DNA of 22,206 nucleotides from Poteriospumella lacustris. Its lineage: Eukaryota > Sar > Chrysophyceae > Chromulinales > Dinobryaceae. Location: NCBI GenBank assembly GCA_008000375.1, contig SMOI01000027.1, positions 153,463 through 175,668 of the forward strand, given 5' to 3'. Below the pieces are notes generated by a model, which worked only from the letters and a program-made list of their open reading frames with translations, did no database searches and had not been told where the DNA came from. Below, piece after piece: positions 15,520 to 22,206 of the stretch. The number at the start of each line of letters is the position of its first letter. Within the stretch, counting starts at the first letter, position 1. The position numbers and the translations under genes are program-made.

Positions 15520-18500
15520 TCAAGTAACATGCATGGAGTGGTTTGTAGCTTCACCGTCATCAACATCACTGCCCTCTATTGATAACCAGTCGTCAGACTC
15601 GTCATAGAGTTGTCCGACAACAGGAAACGTTGTAGTGTCGTCTGCAGTTGCCTCTGCCGCAATGCTATCAGCAGAGGCGACCGAGAGCTCAAACGACAAA
15701 TGGTCATTGTTGGTCGTATCAAGCACTGACTGCCAAAGTCGCTTAAAGTGCAGTTCAAAGTTCTCAGGGAGAACCGCTCGATTGGTGCCGTCCTGGTTAC
15801 CCATCAAACCAACCTCCACCATATCAGCGGTTGAAGGCAATTGCTGATCGTATTGACATGTTTCACCTGGACGCTCGGAGCTATTACACCAGTGTGACGG
15901 AGTGACAGTTGCGGATGCGTGTACGGGTGATGTCAGTCGACGGTGTACATGGCGTATGACCACGACAATAACCACCACGACGGCGACGGTCAACAACACG
16001 AAGACCGAGGTCAATGCCTGTAGCTTTGCATCCACTGCAAGAGAGAATACATACACCATAAAGGCCAAAAACAGCGTCGCCACGACCGACACGACCGTTT
16101 CCCACCTCTCCAACGACCCACGGGACAACATTCGTAGCACCTGGCGTCGGTAAGCAGATCGATCAACAAACTCTGTAGCTCGTGAGATCAGCTGCTGTTG
16201 TAACTGCTGTGGTTGCTGCACTAACTGCGGCCACCGTCGAGACATCTCCTGCGACGCCGACGACGATGCCGACGAAAACGACCACGCCTGTGATGACACC
16301 ACCGACGTATGCGCCTGGTCAGCCGCTGTAGCGATCCACTGCACAGCCGCCTCTACCTTCTTACCTACGAGTAAGCACAGCCCGTAGTCGAAGACCCAAA
16401 CCTCCAGGCTCTGTAGCAACACCACCTCGCACAACCACTCGAACAACGCGATCCGCAAGAATGACACCTGCCAGCTGTAGCCCCGCACCGCCGCCTTGCC
16501 AATGATGTAGTAGAGCGCACCACCGTTGCACGCCATCAGTACCAATGCCACAAGACGCTGCCATATTCGCACGTGACCCAACGTCACCACCACCGGGAAG
16601 GCCCGATACAACCCCAAAAAATAAACGTGGCGTTCTTCTCGGCAGCCCCCTGTCGATCCGATCACATCCGCCACGGCTGATCGAAGCTTCGTCACAGCGT
16701 CATCAGCTTCGTCTGTTCGTCGGCTGATTCTCAGGCCGTTGGCGGATGATGGTTGCTGCGATGAACTACGCAATACCTCCAGGGCATTGAGAACGGCTTG
16801 TTGGGGATCGTGAACGTTGTTCACGCCCACGTGCCATCGTGTTGACCGTCCCACCCCCGACGGCTGCATCCGCATGCAAAATTGCCGCACCGCTGCTGCC
16901 GAGTACTGACGCGGTCGCGTCTCCTCTCTCTCTTCCTCCTGCCGATGATTGGCGCCCTCCTGCGCGACCGCCTGGCCAGTAGTTTGATCACGAGCTGTCA
17001 GGACGACGAAGCACCAGTCCAGGAAGTGACGTAAGAGATTCGCAAAGACCGATGTGATTACGAACGAAAGCAGGAAGGCCATGGTCGAGTTATTCGATCC
17101 GTTGAAGACGCAGTCGACAGCCGCCGAGGCTGTGTCATCGGCCGTGGTGATTGGTGTGGTGTCCACCACATGGCCATGTACGATCTGTCGCAAGACAACG
17201 TCGTTCATTGCCAAGGACACCGACCGCGGTTGCCACAAACATTGGCTCTGAAGCGGATCCAGTAACATTTTACCGCTGACACAACTTGCCTCTGTCGCAG
17301 AGAGTGCACAGGATCCGTCGTCCTCGGGGTACTGGAAGTCGAAGAGAACTGCCAGCACGAAGCACGTCATGGTTAGCGCCGTCAACACATACACAACGTC
17401 TAAAATAGCCTTCTTTGCCTCCACCACGCCCTCCGTGACGTCTTCAGTGAACGCACCATGTACCACGTGACGCAACAACCGCGCGTACGGATGCCGCGCC
17501 GTCAAGACTCGCACCCAGCGACCTTGCCACCATGGGCCATCCGCGGCCTGCCTATGCTGGAAAAACGGCGGTAACAAGGCCAGCAGCAATGCTTTCACGC
17601 TACACTCAACAGATGGTCTGTGCTTCTCCGCTTCGACATCGACGACGTCCGTTGATGGCGGTGATACGTCCACTTTCCGCTTTGGCCACAGGGACAGACC
17701 GTTCGACTGTGCCCCACGCTGCCATGACAATAGTAGTAGACATAAACCCAAGAACCACACGCCCCCAAACAATACGATAATCATCACCGATTTCTCCGCA
17801 ACTGCTGACGCGGATAACGTACTCCCGAACGCCACCGTCAATGACCCTGTCCCGTACGTTCGAAACAGTCCCACCGATACACGACCCGTTGAGGCCAATG
17901 CACTCCCATTGACACCGCTGCCACCGCATTGACACATCACCGATGACCCCAGATCCACCGTCTGACAGAAGTCGTTGCTCACGATGCGGCTGCTCGTCAG
18001 ATCCACCACGCTGCACACCGCTCGAGATACTGGACACTGTCGCCGCACCGTCGCGGCCGCCCGCCCCGAACATGTCAGGTTCAGACGCACCGCCGTGTCC
18101 GCACAATACACCGACACCGTCTCTACCACCCCCACCGTGCAGTTGTGCGCCAGCACCGTCGCGCGATTCGCTGTCCCACTGACTGCCAAGTTCGTCTCGA
18201 AGTACGGCACGGCTGACGACGACAACGTACCATTTGAATTCACTTTCTTCACCTGGACGGTCACAACACTGGACACCAGCTGTGGTGCCGGAAGTGGCAC
18301 CATCGAGGCATTTCGCGACACGTTGCCGTTGAAGCTTACAGTTCCCGAGCCCAGCTCCACCGTTGTCACCACAAACGCCACCGCCGTCGATAACAGTCCC
18401 CCCGTCGAGATACTGATTGTCGTAGAGCTATCAGGCAGCGCGATGGACAACGTTGCGGCGGTAGTGTTGTTGGTGTTGTTTGAAGGTCGCACTAATGACA

Positions 18501-20811
18501 GCGCAACCTTCGCGACACCGTCCGAGAAAGTAGTCGTGGAGACAGGTGTGCTGGTGTTCAGCGGAATGCGCTGCAGCGCATTGTCCAACAAGTTCGACAC
18601 AGCGCGGTCAGGGTTTGCAATGAAGGTCGGTGCGGCTGTGAGTAATGCGGGCTGTGAGGACGGTTGTGCGCTTGGCTGGCACGAGGGCTGCGATGACGGC
18701 TGTCCGGAAGGTTCGGCTGATGATTGGGACGATGGTTGAGTGGTGGGCTGTGAAGAAGGTTGAGTCGAGGGCTGCGATGAAGGCTGAAGGGAGGGCTGGG
18801 TCGAGGGCTGCGAGGTCGGCTGTCCAGAAGGAACTCCGGACGGCTGCGACGTCGGTTGACGCGAAGGCTGTGCTGACGGTTGCCTGGAGGGTTGCGAGGA
18901 AGGTTGATCGGTGGGCTGACAGCTTGGCTGTGCTGACGGCTGCGACGATGGTTGTCCAGATGGCTGCGACGAAGGCTGTGCAGACGGCTGCGACGATGGT
19001 TGTGTAGTTGGCTGACTGGTCGGTTGGGCCGATGGTTGCCTGGAGGGTTGTGAAGACGGTTGATTGGTGGGTTGACAGCTTGGCTGGGACGAAGGTTGAG
19101 ACGACGGCTGTTGGGACGGCTGCGCAGACGGTTGTGTAGTTGGTTGTGACGAAGGTTGTGTAGTTGGCTGACTGGTCGGCTGGACCGAAGGTTCCGAGGA
19201 CGGCTGAGAGGACGGTTGCTTGGTGGGTTGACGACTGGGCTGTGCTGACGGTTGAGACGACGGCTGTCGAGATGGTTGCGACGACGGTTGTGTCGTCGGC
19301 TGACTGGTCGGTTGGGCCGAAGGTTCCGAGGACGGCTGAGAGGACGGTTGATTAGTTGGTTGAGTACTTGGCCGGGATGATGGTTGAGACGACGGCAGTC
19401 CAGACGGCTGCGACGAAGGCTGTGATGATGGCTGAGTCGTCGGTTGCGACGACGGCTGTGATGATGGCTGACGGGTCGGCTGTGCCGATGGCTGAGACGA
19501 TAGCTGTACCGACGGCTGCAAGCTGGGCCTGGACGACGGTTGCGAGGAGGGCTGGGCCGATGGGCGACTCGAAGGCTGTCCAGACGGTTGTCCACTTGGA
19601 TGTGCCGTCGGTTGTGTGGATGGGTGGGATGACGGCTGGGAGGACGGCTGCCTGGTGGGTTGGCTACTGGGCTGTACCGACGGCTGCCTGGAAGGTTGGG
19701 CAGACGGTTGGCGCGACGGCTGCGATGTAGGCTGCCTGGAAGGCTGCACAGACGGTTCGCGTGATGGCTGCGATGTAGGCTTCGATGTCGGCTGAGACGA
19801 AGGCTGCATCGACGGTCGTGATGTTGGCCGCCTGGAAGGCTGACGGCTCGGTCGAGAAGATGGCTGGCCAGATGGCTGAGCCGTTGGCTGCCGCGAGGGC
19901 TGCATGGACGGTTGAGCAGAAGGCTGAGCCGTTGGCTGCCTGGAGGGCTGTGAAGTGGGCTGCCTCGAAGGTCTCGCCGATGGCTGTCCCGAAGGCTGTC
20001 CGGTGGGACGGCCACTGGGCTGCTGGCTCGGCTGACGACTTGGCTGAATCGATGGCTGCCTTGTCGGTTGTGCAGTCGGTTGGTGGGTCGGCTGCCTACT
20101 GGGCTGCGTGCTTGGCTGCCTGGTGGGACTACTACTCGGCTGAGATGTTGGCTGCCTTGACGGCTGGGAAGTTGGCCGCCTGCTCGGGCGACTTGTCGGA
20201 ACATATGTAGGAACATACGTCGGTGCGTACGTTGGGATACATGTGGGCACGAAAGTTGGTACATATGTGGGAATGCAGGTCGGGACATACGTCGGAACGG
20301 CGGTGGGGGTTGCAGATGGCGTGAAAGTTGGCGTCGCTGTTGGTAGACGAGACGGCATGAACGTTGGAGTCGCTGTTGGTACGGCAGACGGTATGAACGT
20401 TGGCGTCGCTGATGGAGTTGGTGTGGGAATTCGGGTGGGAGAAGCCGAGTTGATGCTGATCGTTGCGGTTCCTGTACAATCATATCCGTATACAGTGCTT
20501 TGCACCATTATTGTATAACAACTTGAAGGAATGGTGGCAGCTACTTGACAATCGCCATAACAAGAGGTTTGTAAATTGTTGTTGAAGTATATATATGACG
20601 AGCCCGAGGTGGGGGAGTAGGTATTCGCGCACGAAGTAGCGTATACAATCGTTCCTGGACCACAAACGCTGAACGACGCAGAGCATTCCGAGCGGTAGTT
20701 GTAGTTGTAGTTGTAATTGTAAGCAATATATGGGCAGGCAAACGATTGCGTCACCGCCATGGATGGAAGAACATGAAGAAGGAGAAATAGACCAACGATG
20801 ACTTCCAACAT
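15520..20811 (-). CDS. Gene C: polycystin/REJ-like multi-pass membrane protein with PSxQ-repeat ectodomain
   Basis: Paralogue of gene B, about 1763 codons from the conserved MLEVIVGLF start. Order: signal peptide; eight-Cys domain (26-112) with a long Tyr-Asn run; three TPTF 12-mers (136-171); x-P-T-Y/C repeats; about 129 P-[ST]-x-Q units (207-718); a Cys-containing ectodomain ending in a CQCGG GPS-like motif; about seven membrane segments near 1006, 1136, 1239, 1411, 1446, 1568 and 1599; and an acidic tail with YDESDDWLSIEG. Shared with B: LPPFF and ARHPYAR before TM2, FDFQYPED, a C...C...C-LW loop, HVYFLGLYRAFPVV, LQSLEVWVFDYGLC. The C-terminal half is clearly more diverged from B than the N-terminal half and uses more G/C in third positions. 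The frame is open upstream to an ATG at 20913, but that stretch matches the untranslated flank of A and B, so I prefer 20811; an ATG at 20826 is also possible. Confidence 0.92.
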   Translation of the reverse strand: MLEVIVGLFLLLHVLPSMAVTQSFACPYIAYNYNYNYNYRSECSASFSVCGPGTIVYATSCANTYSPTSGSSYIYFNNNLQTSCYGDCQVAATIPSSCYTIMVQSTVYGYDCTGTATISINSASPTRIPTPTPSATPTFIPSAVPTATPTFMPSRLPTATPTFTPSATPTAVPTYVPTCIPTYVPTFVPTCIPTYAPTYVPTYVPTSRPSRRPTSQPSRQPTSQPSSSPTRQPSTQPSRQPTHQPTAQPTRQPSIQPSRQPSQQPSGRPTGQPSGQPSARPSRQPTSQPSRQPTAQPSAQPSMQPSRQPTAQPSGQPSSRPSRQPSRRPTSRPSMQPSSQPTSKPTSQPSREPSVQPSRQPTSQPSRQPSAQPSRQPSVQPSSQPTRQPSSQPSSHPSTQPTAHPSGQPSGQPSSRPSAQPSSQPSSRPSLQPSVQLSSQPSAQPTRQPSSQPSSQPTTQPSSQPSSQPSGLPSSQPSSRPSTQPTNQPSSQPSSEPSAQPTSQPTTQPSSQPSRQPSSQPSAQPSRQPTKQPSSQPSSEPSVQPTSQPTTQPSSQPTTQPSAQPSQQPSSQPSSQPSCQPTNQPSSQPSRQPSAQPTSQPTTQPSSQPSAQPSSQPSGQPSSQPSAQPSCQPTDQPSSQPSRQPSAQPSRQPTSQPSGVPSGQPTSQPSTQPSLQPSSQPSTQPSSQPTTQPSSQSSAEPSGQPSSQPSCQPSAQPSSQPALLTAAPTFIANPDRAVSNLLDNALQRIPLNTSTPVSTTTFSDGVAKVALSLVRPSNNTNNTTAATLSIALPDSSTTISISTGGLLSTAVAFVVTTVELGSGTVSFNGNVSRNASMVPLPAPQLVSSVVTVQVKKVNSNGTLSSSAVPYFETNLAVSGTANRATVLAHNCTVGVVETVSVYCADTAVRLNLTCSGRAAATVRRQCPVSRAVCSVVDLTSSRIVSNDFCQTVDLGSSVMCQCGGSGVNGSALASTGRVSVGLFRTYGTGSLTVAFGSTLSASAVAEKSVMIIVLFGGVWFLGLCLLLLSWQRGAQSNGLSLWPKRKVDVSPPSTDVVDVEAEKHRPSVECSVKALLLALLPPFFQHRQAADGPWWQGRWVRVLTARHPYARLLRHVVHGAFTEDVTEGVVEAKKAILDVVYVLTALTMTCFVLAVLFDFQYPEDDGSCALSATEASCVSGKMLLDPLQSQCLWQPRSVSLAMNDVVLRQIVHGHVVDTTPITTADDTASAAVDCVFNGSNNSTMAFLLSFVITSVFANLLRHFLDWCFVVLTARDQTTGQAVAQEGANHRQEEEREETRPRQYSAAAVRQFCMRMQPSGVGRSTRWHVGVNNVHDPQQAVLNALEVLRSSSQQPSSANGLRISRRTDEADDAVTKLRSAVADVIGSTGGCREERHVYFLGLYRAFPVVVTLGHVRIWQRLVALVLMACNGGALYYIIGKAAVRGYSWQVSFLRIALFEWLCEVVLLQSLEVWVFDYGLCLLVGKKVEAAVQWIATAADQAHTSVVSSQAWSFSSASSSASQEMSRRWPQLVQQPQQLQQQLISRATEFVDRSAYRRQVLRMLSRGSLERWETVVSVVATLFLAFMVYVFSLAVDAKLQALTSVFVLLTVAVVVVIVVVIRHVHRRLTSPVHASATVTPSHWCNSSERPGETCQYDQQLPSTADMVEVGLMGNQDGTNRAVLPENFELHFKRLWQSVLDTTNNDHLSFELSVASADSIAAEATADDTTTFPVVGQLYDESDDWLSIEGSDVDDGEATNHSMHVT
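18648..20196 (-). repeat. 12-bp (P-[ST]-x-Q) tandem array of gene C
   Basis: About 129 units. The array breaks off after QPSCQPSAQPSSQP into ALLTAAPTF. The same units in A (near 2530-2590) and B (near 11110-11160) lie in mid-array, so this array is a shorter version with its own junction. Confidence 0.95.
18902..19345 (-). repeat. 156-bp higher-order repeat, gene C
   Basis: Marker units begin at 18902, 19058 and 19214 (156-base spacing); the next one, at 19346, is only 132 bases away (11 units), which suggests a two-unit deletion in that copy. Confidence 0.8.
20299..20406 (-). repeat. 36-bp TPTF repeat, 3 copies (gene C)
   Basis: Three copies in gene C; the first carries Ile (TPTFIPSAVPTA) and the last is the conserved TPTFTPSATPTA terminal variant. 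Confidence 0.92.
20694..20726 (-). repeat. Tyr-Asn hexanucleotide run (gene C)
   Basis: Encodes AYNYNYNYNYNYR; the longest of the three runs, so this position varies in length between paralogues. Confidence 0.75.
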
Positions 20812-20890
20812 TTTCACATCACACATCCAAAGTTGACGACGGCATTCCAACCAGAACGCATGGAAGTAGATAACAATGATGAATATAAAA
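20812..20890 (-). promoter_or_regulatory. Conserved 5' flank of gene C
   Basis: Same conserved block as in A and B. The open frame that runs through it to an ATG at 20913 is therefore better read as untranslated leader. TTTTATATTC on the gene strand near 20880-20890 may be TATA-like. Confidence 0.5.
20814..20819 (-). promoter_or_regulatory. Minimal start-stop uORF ATGTGA (gene C)
   Basis: ATGTGA two bases before the preferred ATG at 20811. If the ATG at 20826 or 20913 is used instead, this would be internal coding sequence. Confidence 0.35.
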
Positions 20891-21102
20891 TTCACGATAG
20901 ACTTTGACAGCATAAAGATTTAAGCTGCGTGTGTACCATGTAGTTATTCACCAGCCAAGCCGTATTTTCGTTCGTGCACCGTTCCGTTGTTGTGTGTTGT
21001 GTTTTGCTGCGCTGCGAGATGATGAAGACGACATCCCACAAATCATCAGTTGGAAAGATGTATTTACGTATTCAACATAAACAAAGATATCCCCCATCCA
21101 AC

Positions 21103-21170
21103 GATCCGAAGAAGGGCAACCACTCTCTTAGCGAATTGCCTCCAAGGTATCGACACATATCGATATTGCC
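21103..21170. promoter_or_regulatory. Distal shared upstream element of gene C, between divergent genes
   Basis: gatccgaagaagggcaac, then a 30-base gap and acacatatcgatattgcc. The halves seen together at 5192-5240 are further apart here. It lies 30-100 bp before the glycosyltransferase ATG, so it may sit in a shared bidirectional promoter. Confidence 0.35.
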
Positions 21171-21199
21171 TTTCACAACTTGAATCTGTTCCGCACGTC

Positions 21200-22206
21200 A
21201 TGACGGCGACAGAGGGCGCTTTGCGTGCAAAGTGGGTCGCAGTCATCTTGTTTCACATTCTTTTGTTGTGGTCTCCCTGTATTTTTGCTGGAGACAAACC
21301 AAGGAAAGAACGATCAGCGTCCCTACATCAACAGCTGGTACTATCACACGCAAATGAGCATTATTCGAAGCGACGGTCGAATCTGCCCGCCGGTATGAAA
21401 GAGAGAGACTTATTGTGGAAAATGAACGGCGCTGGACTGTACAACCATATCTTCGATTTCAAATACGTGCTTCCCTTTGCGTCCAATTATTCTCGTCGCG
21501 TGTTTGTCGAGCCGTTGCGTTCCCCGCACTACGACACCGATTTGATCTTGTGCGATTACCTGGCTATGCCTGGGCTCTACTGTCTCCGAAAGCGGTCGCT
21601 GATGTCCAGCAGTTGCAGTGGCCATTTTCAGAATGCCATCAAGTCCATCCAACAGAATAAGACTCGCGTTTGCTTTGCAGAGGCCGCGTTTAATCGTACG
21701 AACCTGCATCGTCAGCGATATCACATCTATTTGGCACCACAACCTCGACTGACCTTCCAGTCCAAGTATATGGCTCTCTTTCTTTCGCTATGGCAGGAAA
21801 TGAATAAAAACTGGCCCGCGACGTACTATCGACCCGATGCCTTCCACTCGCTTAATCGCAGCACACCGCTGTGGCCGGCACACGATCGTTATCGGCAGCA
21901 TAATTTCGGGGAGCAATTCCCGTGGCAAGTCTTCGCACGTGACCGAAAAGAGACGGCAGGAAATGGAAACATCAGTATACCAGCGACATTGCCGTTCATC
22001 GTTGTGCACTGGCGGCGGGGGGATCAATTGGAGACGCGTTGCGACGACAACTTCGATGGCAATCGCGACTTGTCACCGAATTGTGCGGGTATCGACGAGT
22101 TTCTTCTGCATCTTCATCACGAACGTATCCGTTTCCCGCCCGAAACTCGGTTCCTCATCGCGACCAACGAAGGCAACCCCGACATCCTGCGGGTCCTTCG
22201 CCGTCA
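21200..22206 (+). CDS. Glycosyltransferase, GDP-fucose O-fucosyltransferase-like (3' partial)
   Basis: Translated by hand: 335 codons from ATG to the window edge with no stop. The N-terminus has a hydrophobic segment (about residues 12-30, VAVILFHILLLWSPCIF), a signal peptide or type II signal anchor, followed by a basic Ser-rich stalk, as expected for a secretory-pathway (ER/Golgi) enzyme. The NGAGLYNHIFDFKYVLPFA region resembles the entry to the N-lobe of fucosyltransferases. FIVVHWRRGD (about residues 257-266) matches the HxRRGD pattern whose arginine binds GDP-fucose in POFUT-like, FUT8-like and GT11 enzymes, and RFLIATNEGNPDILRVLRR fits the downstream 'y-iaT-e....l..L' strand-helix of that fold. 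Several N-x-S/T sites are present. It diverges from gene C across about 390 bp. The acceptor substrate cannot be read from the sequence; POFUT2-like, plant O-FucT-like and other HxRRGD families remain possible. Confidence 0.75.
   Translation, partial: MTATEGALRAKWVAVILFHILLLWSPCIFAGDKPRKERSASLHQQLVLSHANEHYSKRRSNLPAGMKERDLLWKMNGAGLYNHIFDFKYVLPFASNYSRRVFVEPLRSPHYDTDLILCDYLAMPGLYCLRKRSLMSSSCSGHFQNAIKSIQQNKTRVCFAEAAFNRTNLHRQRYHIYLAPQPRLTFQSKYMALFLSLWQEMNKNWPATYYRPDAFHSLNRSTPLWPAHDRYRQHNFGEQFPWQVFARDRKETAGNGNISIPATLPFIVVHWRRGDQLETRCDDNFDGNRDLSPNCAGIDEFLLHLHHERIRFPPETRFLIATNEGNPDILRVLRR

Noticed and set aside
20812-20913. N-terminal extension of gene C to the ATG at 20913
   Set aside because: The DNA matches the untranslated flanks of A and B, where this frame is interrupted or lacks an ATG; the signal peptide starts at the conserved ML[ED] position.

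Overview
The window looks like nuclear DNA of a protist, most likely a stramenopile (heterokont) microalga or relative. This is inferred from three features. The reading frames are uninterrupted for 5-6 kb. The huge secreted/membrane proteins carry Pro-[Ser/Thr]-x-Gln tetrapeptide stalks, which I associate with stramenopile genomes. The C-terminal membrane core resembles the polycystin/REJ-like multi-pass proteins of that group. Nothing suggests a prokaryote: there are no operons and no Shine-Dalgarno context, the 2-kb spacers are non-coding, and TACTAAC-type motifs are present. The species cannot be named from the sequence.

Layout. Three large paralogues lie head to tail on the minus strand: gene C (15520-20811), gene B (7335-13412) and gene A (4865 down to base 1, C-terminus outside the window). 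All share the same N-terminal half: a signal peptide, an eight-cysteine domain with a Tyr-Asn run, a 12-residue TPTF repeat (3, 5 and 6 copies in C, B and A), a short x-P-T-Y/C repeat, and then a very long P-[ST]-x-Q tetrapeptide array (about 129, 193 and 234 units). B and C continue into a GAIN/GPS-like cysteine region and about seven membrane segments with an acidic, Ser-rich cytoplasmic tail. A continues into a different ectodomain that starts to look like a REJ domain at the window edge. The array is left at three different internal points, nested C within B within A, as though one stalk had been joined to different C-terminal modules.

Spacers of about 2.5 kb (4866-7334) and 2.1 kb (13413-15519) separate the genes. 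They are homologous to each other and carry diverged repeat modules plus eight copies of a TTACTAACA element, all in one orientation. I found no convincing gene in them, only a possible leucine-rich-repeat relic. The 5' flanks of all three genes are near-identical and each includes a minimal ATGTGA upstream ORF.

On the right, diverging from gene C across about 390 bp, a plus-strand gene (21200 to the window end, truncated) encodes a signal-anchored or secreted glycosyltransferase with an HWRRGD motif, probably of the GDP-fucose O-fucosyltransferase type. A functional link to the Ser/Thr/Pro-rich stalks is attractive but only inferred from proximity.
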